In this document: positions 1 through 6,125 of the stretch, piece by piece
How the letters are laid out: each line of letters opens with the position of its first letter
Position numbering within the stretch: the stretch's first letter is position 1
NCBI GenBank assembly: GCA_045594705.1
Contig: JAZNZB010000056.1
Location: forward strand, 1-9,407
From: SVQP01 sp045594705
Lineage (GTDB): Bacteria > Bacillota > Clostridia > Oscillospirales > CAG-272
Reading direction: 5' to 3'
Length of the DNA: 9,407 bases
Notes under the pieces: model-generated
Told to the model about the DNA's origin: nothing
What the model saw: only the letters and a program-made list of their open reading frames with translations
Databases searched by the model: none
Made by a program: the position numbers and the translations under genes

Positions 1-37
1 AAAAATCCCCCTTGCGGCTTTGGCCGCAAGGGGGATT
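1..37 (-). terminator. Strong intrinsic terminator of the zinc-ribbon gene
   Basis: A perfect 15-bp stem (4-18 pairing with 23-37) closes a 4-base loop at 19-22. On the minus strand the stem is followed by a T run (positions 5 to 1), which continues to the window edge. It begins 3 bases after the TAA stop of the gene ending at 40. The stem is rich in G and C at its core, as expected of a Rho-independent terminator. The opposite strand has no T tract after the stem (ATTCATTATT), so the orientation is clear. Confidence 0.88.
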
Positions 38-39
38 CA

Positions 40-717
40 TTATTCAAGCTTCAGGCTGTCACAATTCAGAAATGCATGTGCACCGAGCAACGAATCGGTG
101 GGGATCACACGCGAAGCTCCGCAATCCTTGCAGGAGATCAATATGCCTCCGTCCAGCACCTGCGCCTCGTATCTGCCCTCCTCTTCCCCGGGCAGCACAC
201 CGTCGGGCAGCGGGGCCTTGGGCGGACATTTGCAATAGATCTTGCCCTCGGCATCCAGATCGTTGATCACAAACATAATGATATCAAAGATCTGCGGGTC
301 GGTCAGCGTTTCCTCGTCATCCCCCTGCAAAGCGCTCAGATCCTCAATGCCATTCTCTGCCAGCAAATCCAAAAGCTCCAGCTCGGTACGTGCAAGCTCG
401 GCCTTGACCTGATTGGTCTCGCCAATGCAACAGATATTGATATCCGAGTAAGGGCACTGCAAGGAAAACAGATCCTTACCGAAAAAGACCGACTTATTCA
501 AAAGAAAATTGTGCGGTGAGGGGCAAAACATGCAAGGCACGCTGAGCCTGATCTGATCGTCCTTGGTATAAACGATCTTCATCTCGCTCTGTCCGCAGGT
601 GCATTTGAGCTTGATCATTTCCGCACTGAGCGCAAATACGCCCACAGCACTCATCACGCCTGCACCGCATGTCGGGCAGCGGTAGGCGACCGTTGTTTCC
701 TTGGGATTGATAATCAT
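40..717 (-). CDS. Cysteine-rich multi-zinc-ribbon protein, function unknown
   Basis: This gene encodes a 225-residue soluble protein with no signal peptide or membrane segment. Five to six pairs of cysteines look like zinc knuckles: CPTC at 14-17, CTC at 39-41, CMFC at 62-65, single C88 with CC at 96-97, CKC at 162-164 and CKDC at 196-199. The first two pairs could form one ribbon and the last pair resembles a half ribbon followed by a short C-terminal tail. The middle (about 105-155) is acidic and helical (ELARTELELLDLLAENG). The start at 717 is chosen because GGAAGGGG lies 7 bases upstream; an in-frame ATG at 795 would place the first residues inside the upstream gene's terminator. A weak TATAAC box near 735-745 could be its -10. 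I do not recognise the family and assign no role; nucleic-acid binding or structural zinc is only a guess. Confidence 0.82.
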   Translation of the reverse strand: MIINPKETTVAYRCPTCGAGVMSAVGVFALSAEMIKLKCTCGQSEMKIVYTKDDQIRLSVPCMFCPSPHNFLLNKSVFFGKDLFSLQCPYSDINICCIGETNQVKAELARTELELLDLLAENGIEDLSALQGDDEETLTDPQIFDIIMFVINDLDAEGKIYCKCPPKAPLPDGVLPGEEEGRYEAQVLDGGILISCKDCGASRVIPTDSLLGAHAFLNCDSLKLE

Positions 718-772
718 GTCGTTTCCCCTTCCAATAAAAAATCCTTCTTGGTTATAGTATGCGCTGAATGGA

Positions 773-804
773 CAAAATGGCACGGAGTCATCCATGCCAC
801 TTTG
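773..804 (-). terminator. Intrinsic terminator of the SurA-like gene
   Basis: On the minus-strand transcript CAAAGUGGCAUGG (804-792) pairs with CCGUGCCAUUUUG (785-773) around a 6-base loop. All 13 positions pair, two of them as G-U wobbles. On the plus strand the same two positions would be A-C mismatches, so the structure is favoured in minus-strand RNA. A short U run (AUUUUG) lies in the 3' arm. It sits 10 bases after the stop codon at 815, which fits termination of that gene and separates it from the zinc-ribbon gene. Confidence 0.72.
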
Positions 805-814
805 TGATATTGAT

Positions 815-2806
815 TTAGATATTGATGTATTTGTATGCCTTGTCGTTGTAGGTCAGCTCCAGTCCGTTCTCCTCGTACCAATCCTCGATCTCAACGGAGG
901 TAGCACCGACGAGTGCGTTATAGAACCAAGCCAGGTCGCCCTTGCCCTCGTAAACCATGACTGCATAGTAGGTGGTCTTGGTCTCCTTGGACTTGCCGTC
1001 CTTATCGGTGGAAACGGTGGTCTTGGTCACCTCGGTCACGGGAGAAAGATCGCCTTCCTCAGCTTTTTTGAGCCACTCGTCCATGGTGTCGATCTTCTGC
1101 TGATCCTTCAGAGTATCAACAACGTAATTTTCCTGTGCATTATAGGTGTTTACAGTGATCTCCTCATGCAGATCGTTGAGAACCTCGATCAGAGTATCCA
1201 GATTATTGGTCTTCTTTGCTACCATTGCCTCGTAGAACTTTTCAGCGTCCTCCTTGGAGGTGAACAGCGCATAGCCGAACTTCTCGGTCTGGGTTTCGTC
1301 ACGGTAAGCTTCCTTTTCAAGCAGGTAAACGGTTACGGTATAGGTGGTAACCTTGACCTTTTCGGTAGAAGTGGTACCTGTGCCGGCAGAGGTTCCGGTT
1401 TCCTTGGTGGATTCCGCGGTGGTCTCTGCAGCAGGAGCAGCAGCATCGGTGGTGGTCTCCTCGGCAGTACCGGTGGTCTCTGCAGAAGTGGTGCCGGTGG
1501 TCTCCTTCTTTACGGTCTCTTCTCTTTCGGAGGTGGATTCGATATAGGTAATGTCACCCTTCTTTGCGGGATCCTGATCCTTCTCATGCTCGCCCTCATG
1601 CTTGCAATCCTCGGTGTGCTCACCTGCATCAAATCCGAATACCCACTTGCTCAGATCGGTGTGGGTGGCGGGGTACTTATACTTTTCCTTGAGCGTATTG
1701 TTGAACTTCTGATCCTGAATAGCCTCGGTCCATGCCTTCTCCTCAAACTGCTTGAGCAGTGCTTCCTCAGCCTTTTCCTCATCGTTGTCGTTTTCCTTCA
1801 GGATCGTAGACCAGTTCTTGTCACGGTAAGTCTTGAGCTCAGCTTCCTTGAGCAGCTCAAGCACTGCTGCCTTGTAAGCATCCTTGCCCTCAACGCCGGC
1901 CAGAGCCTTAGCCTTTTCCAGAATTTCAGCCTTCTCTGCCTCAAAATCCGCATCGGTCATGCCCTTGTTGCTTACGCTGAAGCTGTACGAATAGTAGTCA
2001 GCCATCAGGAAGGATGCAGGGTTATCCTTGACGTACTGCTCGATCGAAGCGTAATCCTTCTCGCCGCGGAGCGCAACCTTGAAATCGTCGCTCAGTCTCT
2101 CTTCAACCTTGCCTGCAAGCGTGGTCAGCTTCATGCACTCGCGCAGGTCGTTTTCATTGATGCCTTCACCGTAGGATGCTGCCAGGTATGCGGAGAAGTT
2201 CTTGTAGAAAGACATGCCGAACTGCTCATACAGATCCTTGGTGCTCTTGTAGCTTTCCTTCATGTGCTCGATGGAATGATCGATCTCTTCCAGATCCTCG
2301 GGAGTCAGCTCGATATTCAGATTGGGAGCATACTCGCAGTAGGTAAGCAAACGGGTTACGTATTCCTCGGTCAGACCCATGTAGAAATCGAAGACGGTGA
2401 CCTGCTCTGCGTCCTCTGCGCCGCTCTTCATGTACTGATCCTTGAAGGACTTGCTTGCATCAATTCCCATGATGCTGAGAATCTGCTCTCTTGTAGCATT
2501 GCTTCCAAGGTAAGACTGGTACATAGAATAATAGTTGTTGAACTGGCTCATAAAGAAATAGTTCATCATAGTACCGGTTACCTTATAGTTCTCGGTCTTG
2601 ACAACCGTTTGAGAACGTGCAAACCAACCGCCTTGGTTGATCATGCTGATGCATCCCATCAGCAGTGCGATAACGACGAGGATCGCCGAGATCGTGACAA
2701 AAATACCCGCACCGGATACCTTGTTCTTCTTAGCCTTGACCTCGTAGCTACCATTATTGGTATCGGTCATGGCTCTCTCAATTCTGCTTCTGTTTCCTTT
2801 TCCCAT
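815..2806 (-). CDS. Membrane-anchored SurA/PrsA-like protein (divergent foldase)
   Basis: The product has 663 residues. A basic cytoplasmic N-terminus of about 32 residues precedes one hydrophobic helix (about 33-56, GIFVTISAILVVIALLMG), and the rest should lie outside the membrane. Residues about 75-260 are helical and aromatic-rich, with a stretch (MMNYFFMSQFNNYYSMYQSY) like the N-terminal region of SurA/PrsA-type foldases. Segments near 510-545 and 575-620 (WLKKAEEGDLSPVTE, then YYAVMVYEG) faintly recall the end of a parvulin PpiC domain, where a GD/E-S-PV motif precedes a final strand, but a complete parvulin is not evident. A Thr/Glu/Ala-rich linker lies at about 424-484, just after a His/Cys/Glu-rich patch (HTEDCKHEGEHEKD, about 397-410). 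The ATG at 2806 is preferred over an upstream GTG at 2818 because AGAGGTG overlaps that GTG and sits 9 bases before the ATG. It has its own predicted promoter and terminator. Foldase function is inference. Confidence 0.6.
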   Translation of the reverse strand: MGKGNRSRIERAMTDTNNGSYEVKAKKNKVSGAGIFVTISAILVVIALLMGCISMINQGGWFARSQTVVKTENYKVTGTMMNYFFMSQFNNYYSMYQSYLGSNATREQILSIMGIDASKSFKDQYMKSGAEDAEQVTVFDFYMGLTEEYVTRLLTYCEYAPNLNIELTPEDLEEIDHSIEHMKESYKSTKDLYEQFGMSFYKNFSAYLAASYGEGINENDLRECMKLTTLAGKVEERLSDDFKVALRGEKDYASIEQYVKDNPASFLMADYYSYSFSVSNKGMTDADFEAEKAEILEKAKALAGVEGKDAYKAAVLELLKEAELKTYRDKNWSTILKENDNDEEKAEEALLKQFEEKAWTEAIQDQKFNNTLKEKYKYPATHTDLSKWVFGFDAGEHTEDCKHEGEHEKDQDPAKKGDITYIESTSEREETVKKETTGTTSAETTGTAEETTTDAAAPAAETTAESTKETGTSAGTGTTSTEKVKVTTYTVTVYLLEKEAYRDETQTEKFGYALFTSKEDAEKFYEAMVAKKTNNLDTLIEVLNDLHEEITVNTYNAQENYVVDTLKDQQKIDTMDEWLKKAEEGDLSPVTEVTKTTVSTDKDGKSKETKTTYYAVMVYEGKGDLAWFYNALVGATSVEIEDWYEENGLELTYNDKAYKYINI

Positions 2807-2852
2807 GTCAGGGTTCACCTCTATGTTGTATTTTTTGATTATGTTACAGGTA

Positions 2853-2885
2853 GGGACAAGCTCCGTAAAACGGGCATACTGTCCC
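2853..2885 (-). promoter_or_regulatory. 5' leader hairpin of the SurA-like gene
   Basis: In the minus-strand transcript GGGACA (2885-2880) pairs with TGTCCC (2858-2853), with a possible seventh G-U pair. An inner CCG/CGG stem closes a UUUUA loop. The hairpin lies between the predicted -10 at 2906-2911 and the start codon at 2806, inside a leader of roughly 90 nt. No U tract follows, so it is not an evident attenuator. It may stabilise the transcript or bind a regulator. I do not recognise a known riboswitch class. Confidence 0.4.
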
Positions 2886-2905
2886 CATCCAAACAGTCAC
2901 GCAAT

Positions 2906-2948
2906 ATTATAGCGCATTTATAGTATGCAAATATAATCGATTTGTAAA
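2906..2948 (-). promoter_or_regulatory. Predicted promoter region of the SurA-like gene
   Basis: Two overlapping arrangements are visible. A perfect TATAAT -10 lies at 2911-2906 (minus orientation) with TTGCAT upstream at a 13-bp spacing that is too short for a standard -35. Alternatively TTTACA at 2948-2943 is followed after 17 bp by TACTAT at 2925-2920. The TTTACA box is inside a dyad, ATTTGT-AA-ACAAAT on the plus strand (2940-2953), which could be an operator. Which arrangement is used cannot be decided from sequence. Confidence 0.5.
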
Positions 2949-2997
2949 CAAATACTTAATTTTTCTGTTTTTTTCGTTCTTTTTTTCAAAAGGTCTC

Positions 2998-5127
2998 TTA
3001 AACGTGCATGATCACAGGCAGGATCATGGGTCTGCGCTTGGTTTTGGCAAAAATAAATTTGCCAAGATCATCCTTGACGCGGTTCTTGACGGTATAAAAA
3101 TCCGCATCTCTGCCGGAAAGGCTCTTATCCATAGCCTCCGCTGCGATCATGCGCATCTCCTCCATCAGATCCTCCGATTCACGCACGTACACAAAGCCAC
3201 GCGAAACGATATCGGGCCCCGACAGCACGTAGCGCGCATGCATATCCACCGTAGCCACGACCACGATCAAGCCGTCCTGCGACAGATGTTTTCGGTCACG
3301 CAGCACGATGTTGCCTACGTCACCCACACCCGAGCCATCCACCAGCACCTTCCCCGAAGGCACGGTCTCGGCAAATTTCGCACCGTTCGCGCTCAGCTCC
3401 AGCACCTTACCGATATCCGAAATAAAGATATGATCGGCAGGCATACCCATGCTGCGCGCCAGCTCTCCATTGGCAGCCAGGTGCTTGTATTCACCGTGAA
3501 CAGGCATATAATAGGTAGGCTTGGTCAGTGCCTGCATCAGCTTGATCTCCTCCTGACATGCATGTCCGGAAACGTGTACCTCGACTACCGAGTCATGCAG
3601 CACCTTAACACCCATCTTGGAAATCTCGTTGACAATACGGTTGATCAGGCTTTCATTACCGGGAATCGCACTTGCGGACAAGACCACAAGATCCTGCGGC
3701 CCCAGCGTGACCTGATTGTGCTCACCGAACGCCATACGGTACAGAGCCGACATAGGCTCGCCCTGGCTGCCCGTGGTGACCAGCGTCAGCTCCTCGGGCT
3801 TATATCTCTTGATATCTGCCAGATCCACGATCACGCCGTCCGGTACGCTCATATAGCCCAATTCTCTTGCCGCGCTGACAATATTGAGCATGCTTCGTCC
3901 CGTGATGGCCACGCGTCTGCCGTGGCGGATGCTTGTATCGATGATCTGCTGCACGCGATGCACGTTGGACGAGAAGGTGGCGATGACGATTCTCTTATTC
4001 TGGTTGACAGAGAAAATATACTCCAGCGACTCGCCCACCTTTTTCTCGGAAGGGGTATATCCGGGTCTTTCCGCATTGGTGGACTCACACAAAAGCAGCA
4101 GGACTCCCTCCTTGCCAAGCTCGCCAAGGCGGGTCAGGTTCATGATCTCTCCCTCAATGGGCGTCAGATCCAGCTTGAAGTCACCCGAGTGTACCACCAG
4201 ACCCACGGGGGTGCGGATGGCCAGTGCGCAGGCATCCGCGATCGAATGGTTGACGCGGATGAATTCCACCGAAAAGCTCTTGCCAAGACCTACGGTATCT
4301 CCTGCCTGCACGCAGCGCAGATCGGCCTTCCAAGGCAGCTTGAATTCCTCAAGCTTGTTTTTGAGAATGCCCAGCGTCAGCTTGGTACCGTACACGGGCA
4401 CGTTGAAATTGCGAAGGAAATACGGGACGGCACCAACATGGTCCTCGTGTCCGTGCGTCAGCACAACACCCTTGATCTTTTCCTTATTGCTCTCCAGATA
4501 CGTCATATCCGGGATAACTAAGTCGATGCCCGGCATATCCTCGTCCGGGAATCCAATGCCGCAGTCCACGATCAGGATCTCACCGTCACACTCGAACAGC
4601 GTCATATTTTTGCCGACCTCCAAAAGGCCGCCCAGAGGAATGACACGCAGCTTGGCGTCCGGATTTTTTGCTACCGTCACAGAGGTCTTGGAAGCAGTCA
4701 CCGTCGCTGCTCTTGCTGCCGTCTCTGCCTTGCGCTTGCCCGTACGTACGTGCGTTTTACGCTCAGACACCTTATTCTCTGCGGGTGCAGGTACGGGAGC
4801 GGTCTTTTGTTCAGGCTGCTTTTTTGCAGCCTTTTCCGTTTTGGCGGGAGATTTTTCCTTGGCAAGGGATTTCTCCTTCTGCTTCGGTTCCTTTTTCGGG
4901 GTGGGCTTGACAGCCTCGGCCAAAGCGTCCTGCGCGGGCTGCGCAGCCTTTTTTTGCTTGACGGGCTTTTGAGCGGACGTCTTTTTCTGCTCTGCTGCGA
5001 CGCTTGCGTAGATCTCCTCAAGTGCTTCGTTGATGATCTTTTCGCTGACGCTCTTGCTCTCGCTCTTTTTTCTGGCAGACTGCTTACTTGCAGCTCCACC
5101 GGCATTTCTGTTTGTTTGCTTTGCCAT
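2998..5127 (-). CDS. rnj: Ribonuclease J with a long basic N-terminal extension
   Basis: This is an RNase J of 709 residues, a zinc metallo-beta-lactamase/beta-CASP enzyme with 5'-3' exonuclease and endonuclease activity in mRNA decay and RNA maturation. The core begins near residue 160 (LRVIPLGGLLEVGKN). The HxHxDH metal motif is HGHEDH at 225-230, then HSGDFKLD at 313-320, CESTNAERPGYT at 347-358, the beta-CASP SNVHRVQQI at 387-395, SGHACQEEI at 520-528 and PVHGEYKHL at 542-550. The C-terminal domain ends in a typical RRPMILPVIMHV. About 158 residues precede the core and are rich in Lys, Ala, Pro and Gln, probably disordered; usual RNase J proteins are about 550-560 residues. The ATG at 5127 is chosen because GGAGA lies 5 bases upstream; the upstream TTG at 5199 has no such support. 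A second stronger AAAGGAGA lies about 23 bases upstream with no start codon to use. No clear terminator follows; the downstream 60 bases are A/T-rich. Confidence 0.95.
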   Translation of the reverse strand: MAKQTNRNAGGAASKQSARKKSESKSVSEKIINEALEEIYASVAAEQKKTSAQKPVKQKKAAQPAQDALAEAVKPTPKKEPKQKEKSLAKEKSPAKTEKAAKKQPEQKTAPVPAPAENKVSERKTHVRTGKRKAETAARAATVTASKTSVTVAKNPDAKLRVIPLGGLLEVGKNMTLFECDGEILIVDCGIGFPDEDMPGIDLVIPDMTYLESNKEKIKGVVLTHGHEDHVGAVPYFLRNFNVPVYGTKLTLGILKNKLEEFKLPWKADLRCVQAGDTVGLGKSFSVEFIRVNHSIADACALAIRTPVGLVVHSGDFKLDLTPIEGEIMNLTRLGELGKEGVLLLLCESTNAERPGYTPSEKKVGESLEYIFSVNQNKRIVIATFSSNVHRVQQIIDTSIRHGRRVAITGRSMLNIVSAARELGYMSVPDGVIVDLADIKRYKPEELTLVTTGSQGEPMSALYRMAFGEHNQVTLGPQDLVVLSASAIPGNESLINRIVNEISKMGVKVLHDSVVEVHVSGHACQEEIKLMQALTKPTYYMPVHGEYKHLAANGELARSMGMPADHIFISDIGKVLELSANGAKFAETVPSGKVLVDGSGVGDVGNIVLRDRKHLSQDGLIVVVATVDMHARYVLSGPDIVSRGFVYVRESEDLMEEMRMIAAEAMDKSLSGRDADFYTVKNRVKDDLGKFIFAKTKRRPMILPVIMHV

Positions 5128-5194
5128 ACGTTTCTCCGTGTGCGCGCGGATCTCCTTTCTCTTATCTGTTTGCGCACAAAAGCCGAGCCCCTTG

Positions 5195-5292
5195 CCCAAA
5201 CGGTATCACGGCCCCCGTTTCGGTCATCAGAGCTCCCAATTCAATTTGTATTTGTGAAATGAAATTCATTTCTAAACGGTCACATCAGTGAC
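5195..5292 (-). promoter_or_regulatory. Structured 5' leader of RNase J (three dyads)
   Basis: The stretch from the predicted transcription start (about 5290) to the RNase J ATG (5127) is about 160 nt and contains three inverted repeats. The first, GTCAC-4-GTGAC (5292-5279), sits on or next to the predicted +1. The second (5272-5256) is a 17-bp repeat with 8-base arms around a single centre base, forming a stem GAAATG/CATTTC. The third has arms AAACGG and CCGTTT (5220-5215 and 5203-5198) with outer GG/CC pairs after a mismatch. They could be operators or RNA stems. The idea that they let RNase J control its own mRNA is inference. Confidence 0.42.
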
Positions 5293-5296
5293 ATTT

Positions 5297-5325
5297 ATTA
5301 TAACATATCCTCCCCCGATTGTCAA
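5297..5325 (-). promoter_or_regulatory. Perfect-consensus SigA-type promoter of RNase J
   Basis: On the minus strand TTGACA (5325-5320) is followed by exactly 17 bp and then TATAAT (5302-5297). All twelve bases match the vegetative sigma-70/SigA consensus. Transcription should begin near 5290, giving a leader of about 160 nt before the RNase J start codon. The promoter lies 37 bases beyond the stop of the upstream small gene, so RNase J need not depend on read-through from it. Confidence 0.85.
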
Positions 5326-5362
5326 CAGGGGCAAAAAAGGTTACAAAACATGATGAAAAAGC

Positions 5363-5632
5363 TCACAAAATAAGGCAAATGGCGACAGCGATCCCACCGC
5401 CCGTCAAAAATCCGACCGCAAAACCTGCCACTGTCTGCCACGACAGCTTTTTCTGCGCGACGGGGAGGCTTTGCTGCCCCGCGCTTTGTCTGATGATCCT
5501 GGTTGCCTCGCTGACCATATCCTTCCCTTGCACCACGGCGGGATCGCGCTTGAGCACGAAATAGACCTGTTCAAACAAGGAATCCTCCTCCATTTTGACT
5601 ACGTACATTTTTCTTTGCGCACCCTTGAGCAT
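5363..5632 (-). CDS. Small tail-anchored-like protein, function unknown
   Basis: The product has 89 residues. A charged N-terminal portion (1-62) contains SLFEQVYFVLKRD at 18-30 and a helical segment (VSEATRIIRQS, 40-50), and the last 24 residues (WQTVAGFAVGFLTGGGIAVAICLIL region, 65-89) form one Gly-rich hydrophobic helix ending at the C-terminus. This layout suggests a protein anchored by its tail with the body in the cytoplasm. The ATG at 5632 is supported by GGGGAGGA, 4 bases away (5 from its GGAGG core). The internal ATGs at codons 9 and 14 lack comparable sites. It lies upstream of RNase J in the same direction, but RNase J has its own strong promoter. No family is recognised by me and no promoter of its own is clear in the AT-rich region upstream. 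Confidence 0.72.
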   Translation of the reverse strand: MLKGAQRKMYVVKMEEDSLFEQVYFVLKRDPAVVQGKDMVSEATRIIRQSAGQQSLPVAQKKLSWQTVAGFAVGFLTGGGIAVAICLIL

Positions 5633-5864
5633 GTCGTCCTCCCCAAAAATTGTTTTCTGCTTGCATTATTGCCGAATTTTTGGAATAAATTGCACCCTAA
5701 CGATAAAATTTCAATATTCGTGTCGGTACGACATAATTTATCCATGAATACCATTTTTTCAGAAAATTCACCATTTATTTCCATTTCTCTATTGACAAGA
5801 ACCGCACAATTTATTATAATAATAGCATAGAAAATCAAACATGATATATAAAGGAGAATGAATT
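5633..5864. other. AT-rich divergent intergenic region
   Basis: This 232-bp spacer separates the minus-strand genes from the plus-strand operon and is visibly richer in A and T than its flanks. It contains the strong plus-strand promoter at 5792-5820. It also contains a 13-bp dyad, TGTCGGTACGACA (5721-5733, arms TGTCG/CGACA), and a 12-bp palindrome over the -10 (TTATTATAATAA, 5811-5822). A minus-strand promoter for the small gene is not obvious; TTGAAA near 5716-5711 is a weak candidate. No coding potential is seen. Confidence 0.6.
5792..5820 (+). promoter_or_regulatory. Perfect-consensus SigA-type promoter of the AbrB-galK operon
   Basis: TTGACA (5792-5797), a 17-bp spacer and TATAAT (5815-5820) match the vegetative consensus at all positions. 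Transcription should begin near 5827, leaving a leader of about 38 nt before the ATG at 5865. The -10 is embedded in a 12-bp palindrome (5811-5822). AbrB-type proteins bind AT-rich DNA of this kind in Bacillus, so autoregulation by the first gene is plausible but not shown. Confidence 0.88.
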
Positions 5865-6110
5865 ATGAAATCTACAGGCGTCGTACGCAAAGTGGACGAG
5901 CTGGGCAGAATCGTACTGCCCATCAGCATTCGTCAGACCATGGACATCAACGAAAAGGATCCCTTGGAGATCTTTATTGACGAAAACCGCATCATCCTGC
6001 AAAAATACCACCCCGCATGCGTATTCTGTAACAATGCCGACCGCATTGTGTACTTCAACAACAAGCGCATCTGCGAGGATTGCCTTGAAAAGATCAAGAC
6101 TCAGCTCTGA
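5865..6110 (+). CDS. AbrB/SpoVT-type transcriptional regulator with C-terminal zinc module
   Basis: The product has 81 residues. The N-terminal half (MKSTGVVRKVDELGRIVLPI, 1-20, continuing to LEIFIDENRIILQKY, 34-48) is a clear SpoVT-AbrB swapped-hairpin DNA-binding domain, near-identical in pattern to Bacillus AbrB, which acts as a transition-state regulator. The C-terminal half differs: CVFC at 52-55 and CEDC at 70-73 make a CxxC-x14-CxxC arrangement that should hold a zinc ion, in place of the AbrB oligomerisation domain. AAAGGAG lies 8 bases before the ATG (5850-5856), an excellent site. It is the first gene of the operon, 15 nt before the galactokinase. The protein probably works as a dimer or tetramer on AT-rich DNA; its target genes cannot be told from here. 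A housekeeping or sporulation-linked role is inference. Confidence 0.92.
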   Translation: MKSTGVVRKVDELGRIVLPISIRQTMDINEKDPLEIFIDENRIILQKYHPACVFCNNADRIVYFNNKRICEDCLEKIKTQL

Positions 6111-6125
6111 GAAAGGAATCACACC

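Noticed and set aside
718..795. In-frame upstream ATG for the zinc-ribbon protein
   Set aside because: It lies in the previous gene's terminator and lacks a ribosome site; the ATG at 717 has GGAAGGGG 7 bases upstream.
2794..2820. Lipobox-like LMGC at residues 49-52 of the SurA-like protein
   Set aside because: Met at the -2 position is unusual and a 32-residue charged N-terminus precedes a long hydrophobic stretch, which fits a membrane anchor better than a lipoprotein signal. The coordinates mark only the start of that gene.
794..2923. A 709-codon open frame on the plus strand opposite the SurA-like gene
   Set aside because: The protein is Leu/Val/Gly-rich without a coherent domain, has no ribosome site, begins in the terminator, and the minus strand has a better supported gene with RBS, promoter and terminator. 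It is an antisense shadow.
2940..2997. A/T-rich run after RNase J as a terminator
   Set aside because: In the minus-strand direction the runs are A-rich rather than U-rich and no stable stem precedes a U tract.
3004..4521. A 505-codon open frame on the plus strand opposite RNase J
   Set aside because: It is the reverse of a clear RNase J core; His/Arg/Gln-rich composition is typical of an antisense frame.
5128..5199. TTG start adding 24 residues to RNase J
   Set aside because: There is no ribosome site near it, the region is in the structured leader, and the ATG at 5127 has a well-placed GGAGA.
5254..5260. Another GTGAAAT in the RNase J leader, beside a dyad
   Set aside because: About one chance copy of any 7-mer is expected on two strands of a window this size, and it is not followed by a second linker or a unit of the same form.
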